Made by a program: the position numbers and the translations under genes | The notes under the pieces: generated by a model | What the model was told of the DNA's origin: nothing | Databases searched by the model: none | The model's input: the letters and a program-made list of their open reading frames with translations, nothing else | From: Craspedostauros australis | Taxonomy: Eukaryota; Bacillariophyta; Bacillariophyceae; Mastogloiales; Achnanthaceae | Assembly: GCA_026770025.1 (NCBI GenBank) | Contig: JAMXDE010000003.1 | Span: 3,782,001-3,846,000 of the forward strand | Direction of reading: 5' to 3' | DNA length: 64,000 nt | Shown here: one piece after another, positions 13,194 to 24,501 of the stretch | Layout of the letters: each line of letters starts with the position of its first letter | Numbering within the stretch: position 1 is the stretch's first letter

Positions 13194-14858
13194 CTCATGG
13201 CACTCGTCCGGTTCCTCGAATACCCTGCAAGATGCTATGGTGGAGGGGAAACCGAAAAGACGCCCTTCACATCGCCCGCATCCATGCTCCAACCGTTGAA
13301 GGCATAGTCGTACGTGTGCCGCTTTGAGATCAGGTCAACCCCACCAATCTGCAGGCTTCGGCAATTTTATTTTATTTGTGACTCGTGACCCTTGTCCAGC
13401 GTGCTCGGTGTGGCACATAACATAGTAGTACGATTACTCGTAATGTGACCATATTTATCTTCCACTCGCGATCTTCCCTCTGCTCTATCACCCTGGAAGA
13501 TGCATGTCATGGAGCGCACCCGTGGTCGTGGCATGCGGCTCTGGTGGCGTACAATAACAGTAGCATCCGTACACTCTTGGTGGATAGGTACCGTCCTGCT
13601 CTGTGCGAAAGCAAAGCTCAGACCCTTCGAAAACTCTCCTTCATGGTCATACTCGTGCTCGTAGATCCTCGCTACCAACAATACTCATGCACTCACAAAC
13701 GAAGAATCGGCTCTCGGCTTCACCATATTCCACTTCATCTGCTCCACCACCATGCTCTGCTCCTGCTTTGCAACAAGCTGGTAGATGCTCACTCACCACA
13801 ACTACCCCTCTGAGAGAATCTCGCCATGTTCAACATCAATATAATTGCTGCAGAGTCCTGCCGCGAGAACCAAAACAGTGCGCTCTGTTGCATCTATTCG
13901 TCCTTTTGTGATCCTGGTCGTATTTGTTCGGAGTGTGCGTCGACACGAAAAGTGGGAACTGATTGTGTTCGTGATCCCGTGTTCTCCGCGCGCATCCTTC
14001 CATGCCGTTGTGGATGACGTTAGCATTCCATCGAGGCTAGATAATGTGTAGACTTGAACAGGGCAAGATTGTCCGACAAAAAATAACGAGACAAACTGTC
14101 CGATTGCCCTCCTCCCATTCCTTTTCAGAAATAAAACCTTCATTACCGTATACCCCATCATGAACGAAGCTAGCTTGTGTTCTAGTGGAGGAAGTATGCC
14201 AGTACGAGCAGAGTGTGCATGGCAATCGTACCGCATAGTTCAGATGCTCCACGACTACTTGTGCAGTCAGACAATGTTGTTGTTGTTGTTGTTGTTGTCT
14301 TGCCAAAGTTTTGCGCAACATGGTGATGTCTACTTGAAAGGCTGCTTGCATACTACTAGTTGCAAACTTGATGGAGAGCGCATGAAGTGTTGCGATGGCG
14401 ACGATCTTCGTTGCCATACCGTGAGGAAAGCAGCTTGCACTGAGAACAGGAGAGAGTCATTCAATCTCGATGGTCGCGAGCCAAGGGACTGGCAGGCGAG
14501 CGATACGTCGCAGGTGCTGTGGTTGTCTGCTTTGCTGTCCTTCCAGCCACTCTCCAGCGCGTGCTATTCTTGGGGAAGACACCAATGTATGATGCCGTCT
14601 CAAGAGTTCAGATCTCGTAAAGACGCTGTCTGGATGCCCAACACATACTTGCGGAGACAATGGACCAATGACACAAGGAAGAATGGTCGTAGCAGTATTG
14701 AACGTTCTACTGTACGAGTATGATACGCTATGCAAGACTTTCATCACACCAGGCCATGTGATGATCCATTGCCTTGGGGCATAGGGATGGTCGCAGCGAC
14801 CTCCGCTTTAAATTTGAAGGGTGGTGAGAGAAATCGGGATGCGGACACAGAAATATTC
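13194..14858. other. intergenic region with TTG microsatellite
   Basis: Lies between the 3' ends of TPR-like copy 2 and the spermine-synthase-like gene. A TTG repeat runs from about 14274 to 14298. TACTCGTA/TACGAGTA octamers occur at 13435 and 14713. An open frame at 14160-14723 looks secreted and Cys-rich only because the repeat encodes poly-Leu; I did not accept it as a gene. Confidence 0.45.
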
Positions 14859-17800
14859 TCACAGCTCCTGTTGGTGAGCATTCGCCTGTTCGGACGACGC
14901 CAGCAACGATGTCTTCATCGGTGTTTGCGATGCGATTCCAGTGGCATGGCGCTGACCGTTGGGATCGTACACCGACAGCCATGGCGAGGCGTGCTGCCGA
15001 GTGGTCTCGGCGTCACCGTACGAAGCTCCCACGCTCGAGAGCGCTGCGAATGCCGGAAACACGGTTTCTGCTGGGCCACGGTTGCTGGACTTCTTCGCAT
15101 GCGCATCCAGGAATGTCGAAACCTGCTGGAATTTGTCCGTTCGCGATGCCACCGTCGTTCGCATGTCATCCAACAGCCCTGTTGAAGACGCGCTGATCAC
15201 TGCCTGGTGGACTCCGCTTTCGAGGCCGATGTACACCTGCTGCGGAAGCTCGCTGGCGCCCGCAACCGTGTCTATCCTGACCTCATGTGTGCTCTCATCC
15301 GCGACAACCTGCAACGAATCCAACGGGATGTTGGGAAGCGAGAAATCGTAGCCATGACCGTACGAAGGGCATCCCGCGGGCGTGGGTGTTGCGCGGCAGT
15401 ACACCAGTGCCTGCCCCTTGTGCGGGAATCTGTACTCCATCATGGTGGAGCCATCGAAGTGCTCCAGAGTGTGCGACTTTCCGTCGACGTGCGGGATCAG
15501 TCGCTTCCGCATCTGCAGATTGATCTCTGCCTCCGAAGCGTACCATGCGGCGAGCGTCGAGGTGGATTTCATGGCGGCCGCGTACGACCACGGTGCGTAG
15601 AACTCGCTGTGAGCCTCCTGGTACTCAGTGATCTTCGCGAATCCCAGATCCGTGAGAGCCTGCATGAAGACCCTTCTGTTGGCGTTCTCGGTGAGCTCCT
15701 CGGGAGGATCAAGCATCTCTGGCGACTCGCCGACCTGCGAGATGAGGATGCCGTCCTCCGTGAGGCCGTTGTAGAGGGATCCCAGGAAGGATCCGTCACC
15801 GTAGAGGGCGCCTGCGAATTCGACGACGTTCTGCGGATCGAGGGCATCCATGATGATGATGTCGAATGGATCCGTTTGGAACTTGTTGAGTGCAAGATCG
15901 GTGTGGGCGAAACGGTCCGAGAACCACGCGAAGGCGTCCATGGCGAGGACCGTGGCGCGCGGGTCGTCCATGCAGACCTTGGTGCTGCCCTCGAGCATGC
16001 TGCAATCATTCCAGTCCGACAGGTGCTCCTTGGAGACGTCGACGATCATGGGGTCGATATCGATCATGACGACTTCCTCGATGGTGTTGTGGCGCAAGAC
16101 CTCTCGAAGGGTCGCGCATTCGCCTCCTCCAATGATGGCGACGCGCTTTGGGTTGGGGTGGGCAAACATGACCGGCTGCACGAGAGCCTCGTGGTATGCG
16201 GCGTTGCCATGGTATGTGGATTGCATGACTCCGTCGAGGAAGAGCATGCGCGTTGGCGTGAAAAGGCCGGGGTTTGCCCTGAGGTATTCAGGGTTGTACT
16301 TTTCGGCCAGGTGTATGTTGGTGAGCTGGTAGGAGTCCCACAGATCCAAGATGGTGATCTCTTGGAATGGCGATTTGATGGAAAAGATCTGATCATCGAA
16401 TCGGTTCAGCGTGTTGCGTATTGTGCAGGAGTATACAATTGTTCGCACGCACGCATGCATTGCGTGGCATGGTGGTGGTGGCAATGGAAGCGGTAGAAGA
16501 GAAGAAAGTGGACAACGCAGAGGTTAGGTACTGGACAACGAAATCGGCGTGATCATAGCAACGAACTCGATTGTGACGTCTGGCAGATGCAGATGCAGGG
16601 ACAGGGGGCATGTAAGGGGACGCTAGAGCATGTGGAGGCTGACCGCACAGTGTACTCAGCGCACTCACCTCTTCTCCCTGCGTGGAGAGCTCCGAGTACT
16701 CGTCCTCGATGTCGGCAAAGCCACCGCGAGGCGCTTCGATGGCACCGCGGCGCTTGACTGCCCATCTGGTCTGGGGAAGCAGAGAGCCAGCGGCGGTTGG
16801 ATCGGCGTGATTTTGGAGGATGAACTTCTCCAAAAGATTGGCACCTCGTCGCACACGGTTGGTTGCCGAGAGCTTGGTTGGCGGGGATGGCTGTCCGTAG
16901 GCTGCATCATCGCGGTCCACATCTCCGTCGTCCTGGTCATCCTCGAGGGCGGTCGCTGCAGTTGCGCTCTGCGTGTCAAGAGAGTGCTCATTTGCTCTCA
17001 TGAAGAAGTCGATGGAAATTTCATCAGAAGATGGCCAAACGGAAAGGATGAGGTGGCCTGCGCCATCCGCCAGGAGACCGACGCAGGTGAACATGTGATC
17101 CATCTCATTGCACGTGCTGGCCATGACGTAAGATCTGTGCTTGTTCTGGTCCTCCTGATCTTCGTCGTGGTCTTCGTCGTCATCGTGCGGATCGTTGGTG
17201 TCTGCATCGCAGTTGTCGGTGAAGACATGATTGTCAACGAGGATGTCAGCCACCTGATCGAAGAGCTGCTCCAAGGCTTCCTCTGTCGTGAGGCCGTCCG
17301 CTTTGACGCCTGCCTCGAACATGAGATGCACAGCGTCGATGTCCTGGCCGAATGCCCTGCGTGAGTTGGCGACGTGCGACTTCGCGGTGATGCTCTGCAC
17401 GTCGTTTGGCGTTTCCCATTCGATGTCCATGGGAGTGAGTGCATCCGCGTCGCTGCGAGTCTCGGCTACAGTGTGAGCGGTAGTTGACGAGGCTTGCGTC
17501 GGCAGCAGGTACGGCCCTGCCATGCGACCGACGCCAAAGGCAACCCCGCAGCACACCACCGCAAGGTTGGCCACGGCGCTCCACGAGGAGAGGGTGATGG
17601 TGTTCATGTTCGTGTTGGCGTTGGAGGAAGGGGCGGATGGGATGGGCTTCGACACGAAACACGGTGCCGAGGACGAAGATGTTGATGTGAGAGGCGGGGT
17701 GTTGATCGCCGTGCTGTTGCTGCTTCCGCTGTCGCTGTCGCAGCTGGAGGCGCTGTTGAGATCCTGCTCGATCTTGGAGCCTGCGCCAAAGCCGGCCACG

Positions 17801-17979
17801 GAGCGAAGGGTCTGCGAGTCCACGCGATCGATGACGATGGTCTGCCCGTCCTTGGGTTCTGCTATTGACGCAGCTGACGATTGTGATGCGCCGGATGCGG
17901 ACGTTGATTTCGACGCATCTTTGTCCGTTGTGTCCCTCTTCGTCGGCGACAGCGAGGTGAGTTGGCCTCCCTTTCCCAT
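14859..17979 (-). CDS. spermine-synthase-like aminopropyltransferase with degenerate AdoMetDC-like domain and membrane segment
   Basis: Exons 17979-16669 and 16388-14859, phase 0, 280-bp intron (GAG|GTGAGT; GATCAG|ATC); 946 aa. Order: Ser-rich disordered N-terminus; hydrophobic segment 131-157, probably a membrane anchor; AdoMet-decarboxylase-like domain about 216-330 with an acidic insert; linker RRGAIEA resembling that of animal spermine synthase; then the aminopropyltransferase fold with KSPFQEI, LDGVMQ, AAYHEALV, the nucleotide loop GGGE at 524-527 (usually GGGDGG) and DALDP at 618-622. In the N-domain the region equivalent to the pyruvoyl-forming ESH and HTWP reads AGHLILSVWP (307-316), so the self-cleaving Ser is Gly and the His is Ser. 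Decarboxylase activity is therefore unlikely, as in human SMS. About 260 extra C-terminal residues are unrecognised. It probably transfers aminopropyl groups from decarboxylated AdoMet to polyamines. Diatoms use long-chain polyamines in silica formation. Confidence 0.8.
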
Positions 17980-20460
17980 TCTGGCAGCTGCGGTTGGGCG
18001 ATGGTGTAGAGTTGAGCTCTGCGAGTTGAGCTCTGTGCGAGTGATACTGTAGAGTGTTGCGGAGTGCGATGCAATGTTGCTGATCAACCAACTCGTCAAC
18101 AAATTGATCAATGGATTTGAGCAGTCAAAGAACCAGGTACCCGACTTCGAGGACGGAGTTGAATGTGACGATCAGCGTGTCGGTATGGAAGTGATGTTGC
18201 GGCGGTGTAGATTGAGCGTGTGCTGCCTCTGGCTCTCGCTGTTGGTTGCGTTGCCGTCGATTGCGTTTTGTGGGGCCCTCTGGAGCGAACTGAGGTGAAG
18301 GCGGATTGCCGTTGGAGTGATGTTGTGATGCGAGTACGAGCTGCGGATGATGGTGGCTGGTGATGCGGATGCCTTGCACGTGCACTATTGTGTCTCCAAT
18401 TGCCTCCTTGTTTGCGCCAGACGGATCGAAGGCGACTTTGCGATTCGACGCAACGTGACAAGTGTTCCCGTGATGTGTTGCCTTGCGTTGCGTTGCGTTG
18501 TGTCGAGATGATGCGAGGCTTGTTGCGCTCTCAGCCGCGCTCGAGGCCTTGGGTTGCGTGTGCACTCCTCGAGCAAACGCCAACCACGAAGAACAGCGGA
18601 AGTGCGCGCGAAAGTTCCATTCAGGGGACGAAGCAAGAAACACGCGCAAGGAAAAAACGCACAGGCCAACCAGCCACGGAGGAAACAAACGAGGCAAGAA
18701 GCAATGACAAAGGCCAACAAAACCACCATCAGCGCGAAAAAGCGCGGTCCCCAGAAGCCACACCCACGTCGCCACACACGCCACCAGAGATCAACGAGCA
18801 GCAAAGCAAACACCAAGCCGCCCAATTTTGAACCCTCACTTAGGGGCTTTTCCATGAGAGCCGAGGGCACGCGCGAGACGAACCCCTAAGTGATGAAGCT
18901 AAAGTTTCCTGTTTCTCGATGGCAGGCGTAACGTACACAGGCTTGCGTACTGGTTCAAATGTCATCAACAGCAACCTTCGTGCAACAAGCTTGCGTAGCA
19001 CATGGATCGACAAGGAAAAACAACCAATACACACACGACAGAAATTTTGAATTCTTGGAGAGATCGCGCACTCTCCGCCGTTCGTCCTTCACCGGTTGGC
19101 GTGGCCGAACAGCTAACATGGACAGGAACACCGGATTGTTCTCGTGACGCAAGACAATCAACCTCGGCGCGCCGACGTCATGCACGATGACATTCAGCCA
19201 CCCGTCCCAGCCAATCGAAACCGATCAATCCGCGAGCAGTATTTGGATTTCGCTTGCGGCGCACCCATTGGCACGCGTTCGGACATGTTTTGATGTCCAA
19301 TACAACACGTGCTTCATCCGTTCTGGTTCTCATGTTTTGTGACCACCAACATCAACGCCAACACCAACCGCCGCTTCGTCTCCCCCACGATCCAACGCAA
19401 AACTAGGGAGACAAGCCGGACTCGACAGGACAGTGTTGAACATAGCACCATAGTCGTACGGCACAGAGCAGAAGAGTAGGTTGCAAAACCTACAGGAGAG
19501 TCGGTATGCATGTTCGTGTTCGTGCTCGTGTTGACATTGGCAGTGGCAGTGGCGGTGGCAGATTCATTCTGGTATCAAGTACGGCCCTCCAGCAACAGCG
19601 CATGACGGAACAGAACAACAACAACTGCTGACAACTCGCTTGGTATCCGTCCTGCTCTCGCTGTATCCGAGATTGCCTCCTCAACTGCCATGCTCGTATG
19701 TGGATGGGATCATGTATACTGATACATCCTCGCTTGACCTCATTCGTTGAGAAGCTCACCTGGTTCGTATCCGGAGAAATAGGCTGTAGCATTCGCTGTC
19801 TCTGTTGAGGAGTGAAGACTTGCAGTGGCAATGCAACATACAACGCACGTGCGCACATACGATTTGTGTCAACCCTGTGTTCCCAAGATGGAGAGGTGTC
19901 TTTCATCTCCATCGTTTGCGCGCTCATACATGTACAAAGATCGTGCACGTGTGCAATCAAAGAGATCTTGTCACGGAGATGTGGGCGGTTGTGTTGCGAA
20001 TTGATGTGGTGATGCGGGAAAGCAATCATCTGACTAATTGTTCCAGTTCGAACAATAAACGTCCGCTTGTAGATTCAGTCGTGCGAATGATCGTGATTGG
20101 TATCGCAAGCAGTATCTCAAACGACAGAGTACCAGTAACATGTTATTCGTCACAATCGTGTCTCGCTCCTCTGTTCCGTCGACAACAGCGACTCGAACGA
20201 CCGCCATGGCGCCACAAACGAAAGATCTGGTGTCTCCATCCATCCGCGCGAACAGAGCACTGGCGTGACCATGCTCACGTTTGGCAAGCAAACAAGGTGA
20301 GGAATGGCCGCAGGTTTGGATGCAATCGACAACATGGTCGTACCTTCCACAGTCCGTTCTCGTTACATCGAAAGCAAACAAAGTGGAGCACTCCAAGCTG
20401 CAAAGAAGAAACCGCACCGGAGCAAAGCACAGAGAACAGAACACGGAGAACACGGAGAAC
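17980..20460. other. intergenic region between divergent genes
   Basis: Separates the spermine-synthase-like gene (-) from the eIF2B beta gene (+), so it should hold both promoters. It contains a TTGCG-type pentamer repeat at about 18483-18500 and an 11-bp inverted repeat at 18836-18893. The open frames here are short, mutually overlapping and without recognisable domains. Confidence 0.45.
18836..18893. repeat. perfect 11-bp inverted repeat (potential hairpin)
   Basis: TCACTTAGGGG at 18836-18846 is repeated as its exact reverse complement CCCCTAAGTGA at 18883-18893, with 36 bases between. It lies in non-coding DNA. The enclosed sequence does not fold like a tRNA as far as I can see. It could be a small foldback element, a structured RNA or a protein-binding site. 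Confidence 0.7.
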
Positions 20461-22163
20461 ATGGCACCTCATGACAATGCAAGCATCGCATCAGGCGATG
20501 CGATAGTGGATGGAGAGGCTAGCGCTGCTTCTGCTGCCGCCGCTGGTGGTGCCGACAGCGCCAAGGGAAGGAACGGGGTGCGAGACTGGTTGGCGAAACA
20601 CCATCCGAAGGAGCTCGCGCTGCTGGACAAGTTCGAGATGCAGCTGCGGCTGGGGCGTTTGTCAGGAACCGGCAAGAAGAGCACGACGGACCGTCGCGTC
20701 ATGACGGTGCACACGGTGGAGCTGCTCAAGCAGATGATCGGCAACACGTGGTGGAAATCGCCGGCGCAGCTGCTGTGGTTGCTGCGGGGTCTGGGCCGAG
20801 AGCTGCATGCGGCCGGTGGGTTCCGTGAGCCCGCCATCGGCAACGTCGTGCGCAGGATCATGGCTGCGGTGCGCGAGGAGGCTGCTTCTGGCGCCAAGCA
20901 CGACCAAGACCACCAGCAGTCGCGCGCGCAAGGGCAGGTCGCGGACAAGTCGTCGGCGCCAGGCTCGGCCTCGGCTGGAAATGCGCTGTCGTTGGAGTCC
21001 ATGATGTGGTCGCTGCCGCAGCACGTCAAGAGCCACTCCAGAACAAGGAGCGAATCGCTGTCGCAGCACCCCTCCACCTCCCTGCCAGCTCCCTCGCCAT
21101 CGACATCGGCAGATAACATCTCCTACTTCGATGCCGAGAGGCTTCTGCCGGCCCAGTTCTACGAACCGCAACCAGCCCTCAAGCAGGCCGTCATGGAGGC
21201 CATCCAGGAGATCGCAGCCGACTTGGAAGATCTGCAGGCCAACATCGCACAGCAGGCGACCAACCATATCCACACGGGCGAAGTCATCCTCACCTACGGC
21301 AAGTCCACCACTGTCTACAAGGTACGCCGCTGGTTTGACATGTAGTATGTACCATACGACAAGGCTGTGTCTGGCTTGGTTCGGTTTGGCTCGGTTTGGT
21401 TCACGCTGTCCTTCCTTGGATGCCATCGATCTCAACTCCATGCGACTCACCCGTTCGTTCATTCGCCTCCTGTCATCACATGATTCCTGTCACGTGTGAT
21501 GCGAATAACACCACGCATGCTGCGGCATGATGCAATGTACTACTCTCTCCATCTGCTCGATCAACTCAACAATCATGCCACGTCCCCCCGTAATCGGGTC
21601 GACGACAGTTTCTGGCGGCAGTGGCGGAAAAGAAGCGACAGTTCACTGTGATCGTGTGCGAGAATGCACCCCATTACGATGGTCACGAGATGGCCAGCGA
21701 CTTGGCCAAGGCTGGCATCGAAACCATCGTCATTCATGATTCGGCGGTCTTCGGTATCATGGCGCGCGTGAACAAGGTCTTGCTGGGGGCCCATGCGGTT
21801 CTCGCCAACGGCGGTCTCATCGGACCCGCGGGTTCCAACATCGCGGCGCTCGCAGCGAATCAGAATGCCATACCGGTCGTCTGCCTCACGGGCATGTTCA
21901 AGTTCACACCGCTCTTCCCCCATGGTCAGCAGGACACCCTCAATGATATGCTTTCCGCGTCATCGCTGCTGGGATTTCAGGAGCGCAGTTCGTCCAGCGA
22001 CATCACGTGGAAGGACGTCGAGGTCGTCAATCCGGTGCACGACTACATCCGTCCCAAGCTCATCAATCTTTACGTCACCAACGTCGGCAGCTTCCCACCA
22101 AGCTACATATACCGTGTGCTGGCCGAGTACTATCACAACGATGATTGGGAGTCGTTTGAGTGA
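20461..22163 (+). CDS. EIF2B2: translation initiation factor eIF2B subunit beta
   Basis: Exons 20461-21321 and 21609-22163 join in phase 0 (TACAAG|GTACGC and GACGACAG|TTTCTG; 287-bp intron), giving 471 aa. The protein belongs to the regulatory eIF2B alpha/beta/delta fold. The N-terminal helical part has AIGNVVRRIMAAVREE, and the junction region has LKQAVMEAIQEI, NIAQQATNHIHTGEVILTYG and KFLAAVAEKKRQF. The Rossmann-like part has VIVCENAPHYDGHEMASDL, RVNKVLLGAHAVLANGG and GPAGSNIAALAA, and it ends in SYIYRVLAEYYHNDDW, matching the beta subunit of animals and yeast. It helps exchange GDP for GTP on eIF2 in the cytosol. It is longer than the human protein (351 aa) because of an Ala-rich start and a Ser-rich insert at about residues 145-215. 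Confidence 0.93.
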
Positions 22164-22485
22164 TCATGCCCATGCAGGAGTGCGTGTGCAGAGTGCTCTA
22201 TACAGTATTGTATGGAAGGAGCAACATACGCGTGTGGTGCAAGTACTACAGCGTGATACGATCATAACAAGGTGTTATACTTGTTTCCGCATCTGCCTCG
22301 TTTGGCTTCTCCTACGTGCGGGTACATAGGCACAGCATGCTTAACGTTTGTGGCTGGCGCCTTGTTGCCTTGGTGCTGAAAATATGGACTTGCCCGTCCA
22401 GAGACGAATAGAATCGCATCCGAAGGAGGGCATGGGCATGGGTTGTGATCCATTAGATGCAATGGAATGGAGCGCAAAGATTCGG

Positions 22486-22526
<41 letters not shown>

Positions 22527-22733
22527 TTGCGTCAAGTATGGTACACTAACGATCCCAAGATTGTGCAAGGCAAGCCTCACCACTCTTCTCTACTATTCAC
22601 TCTTGCGTGTTGCATGTCACCGCCAGCAGAGGAGTTGACGTTTCTATCAAAGCAGATAGCTCGAATAGTATGAATGCGACATGCGCTGCTCTCTACATGT
22701 GGGATACTTAACGGAGTTGCTGTCTCGCTCTTG
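22164..22733. other. convergent intergenic region with CT microsatellite
   Basis: This 570-bp spacer lies between two converging genes (eIF2B beta and the CDF-like protein). It contains the long CT run listed separately and no coding sequence that I can support. Confidence 0.5.
22483..22524. repeat. (CT)n microsatellite
   Basis: About 42 bases of nearly pure CT repeats between convergent 3' ends. It is probably length-variable between strains or alleles. Confidence 0.9.
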
Positions 22734-23913
22734 CTAGACAACTTCAGACACCTGAGGATCTCCATCGCCACCATCTGCGCCGGAAGAAGGTGTCGACGAT
22801 GGGTTTGGGCTTGTGCTCATCTCGAGATCATTGCCAACATCGTCGTCACCGTCCAGATCATCCGAACTCACTTTTGTCGATGTTGCTGCATGCGGCTTCG
22901 TCATGACGTCGGTATCGTTCAATGCACGCCCCGTCATCTCATCCATACCATCGCCCTGGCTCGTCGTCCACCACGCCAGCGTGAAGACGGGGATGCCCTG
23001 TCGGTAGGCCTGCATCCAGCCAACGACGCCATACAGGAAGGACGCGAAGCCGCACAAGAGCGCCACGAACGGATCCAACCACCAAACGTCGCTGTCATTC
23101 TCAATAATAATGGTGTTAACGAGCAAGGCCACCGCGAGGACCGAGCCGATCAACGAGCAGATGCCGTCCTTGTACAAGCTCGCCGACTGCAGCTTGTCCG
23201 CGTAGTGGAATTTGAAGATGCACAGAGTGCCGAACACTATCACGCTGAAGCAGGCAATGACGACCACGTCCTCCAGCTCGTACTTTGGCTCTGCTTGTCC
23301 TGCCGCAAGGTCATCCGCCGCTGCGCCGAACACTCCCAGCCCCAAGAAAATGAGCACGAGTGAGATGGCCATGCTGGCACGCTTCTCGCGCTTTTGCAAC
23401 AGCTGCTGGTGCGCCATGGCCGCTGTGGCCGAACCCTCGGGATCCTTGTTGGATCTCATGTCGAATCGCCACAGCACGACGGCACTGGAGAGGAAGTCGA
23501 CGCAATTCTCGAGCCCGAATACCAGGCAGAGATCGGATCCGGTCGTCTGCATTGCATGGCGTCGGCGTTGTCGTTATCGTCGTCGCGAGGGAATTGATTG
23601 AGATGTGAGACATTTGATGAGCGATGGGTGTTCGAGCAGTTCACCTGAATGTTTGCTTTGAGAACAGAATCTTGGGCCGTACGAATACTGGAGCATGCGG
23701 CAACTCCCTCTCCAGAGGGAGAGATAGAAAAGCGCATGATCTTGCGGTGGACAATTCTCATGAATCCAGGCAAACGCAGATGCAAATCTGAGCAGCTGGA
23801 CTTACCGCGAACAGCACAATGCCACCAACGGCGGCGGACAGCGTCAGAACGACGCTGATCCAACTCAGAATGTACGCATCCTTGGCTTTCGGTTCTGACC
23901 AACACGAAACCAT
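22734..23913 (-). CDS. six-TM membrane protein resembling cation diffusion facilitators (TMEM163-like)
   Basis: Exons 23913-23806 and 23546-22734, phase 0, 259-bp intron (GCG|GTAAGT; TGCAG|ACG); 306 aa. Exon 1 encodes the first membrane helix (YILSWISVVLTLSAAVGG), and five more hydrophobic segments follow, at FGLENCVDFLSSAVVLW, MAISLVLIFLGLGVF, VVIACFSVIVFGTL, ICSLIGSVLAVALLV and WWLDPFVALLCGFASFLYG. The order and spacing suit a CDF/TMEM163-like zinc transporter. However, the TM2 metal motif HxxxD of classical CDFs reads ENCVD here, and the TM5 motif retains only a KDG Asp, so the metal site is altered. The C-terminal tail is acidic and Ser-rich. A metal-transport role is inferred; the exact substrate and membrane are unknown. 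Confidence 0.7.
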
Positions 23914-24501
23914 TGTGTCTCCTGAACTTGCTGCACCTGCTGATGTTCTTCTCTTTGGTTTACCGCGCGAGTATCCAACTCGTCTGTCTTGAGGGCGACA
24001 GCTTTCTTGATTGTGTCAGAATCGATGTGCAATGTTCAACCTTCGTGTGCGTGTGTTGGCGTTGGGATCCACGATGGATGTTGGTGATGATGGGTGTTGT
24101 GTCCAAAAGAGAGATGAACACGATGCTTGGGCGAAAACAGAAAACAGGCAACACAAAGCGCGCGGTGGTGGTCATTTTGTCATTCGTGTTTGTGTTGCCC
24201 ATTCCGATCAGCTGGGTCGACTTTTTGGTTTGCAACATGACGTCATCGCAGTTGTGCCAGTTGTATATGATTTTAGATGTATTGACTATTTTACCGCATA
24301 CCCTGACAATCGTCTTTGTGTTGTTTGTTCTTCAAAAAGGACGCTCTATTATGAGCTAACAATTGTGGCTAGAATGGTGCTCTCTGGAGATGCATTGTGC
24401 TATGCTCGTACTCATACTAATTATTCTCATATTTCACTTCAGGACGCAGGCTCTGGTCAATCACACCTTCTTGCATATCGGCGTTATCGTCGTCACTATC
24501 A
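23914..24501. other. intergenic region upstream of the CDF-like gene
   Basis: About 590 bp between the start of the CDF-like gene and the 3' end of the TsaE gene, both on the minus strand. Open frames here have no recognisable domain. It should carry the CDF-like gene's promoter and the TsaE 3' UTR. Confidence 0.45.

Noticed and set aside
14160..14723. Apparent secreted Cys-rich protein with poly-Leu signal
   Set aside because: The hydrophobic stretch is translated TTG microsatellite; the remainder has no family resemblance.
15207..16496. 429-aa open frame on the plus strand
   Set aside because: It is antisense to exon 2 of the spermine-synthase-like gene, whose motifs are clear. The long antisense frame follows from codon bias.
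18836..18893. tRNA-like element at the inverted repeat
   Set aside because: The stem is 11 bp and the interior lacks D- and T-arm consensus sequences, so it is not a tRNA.
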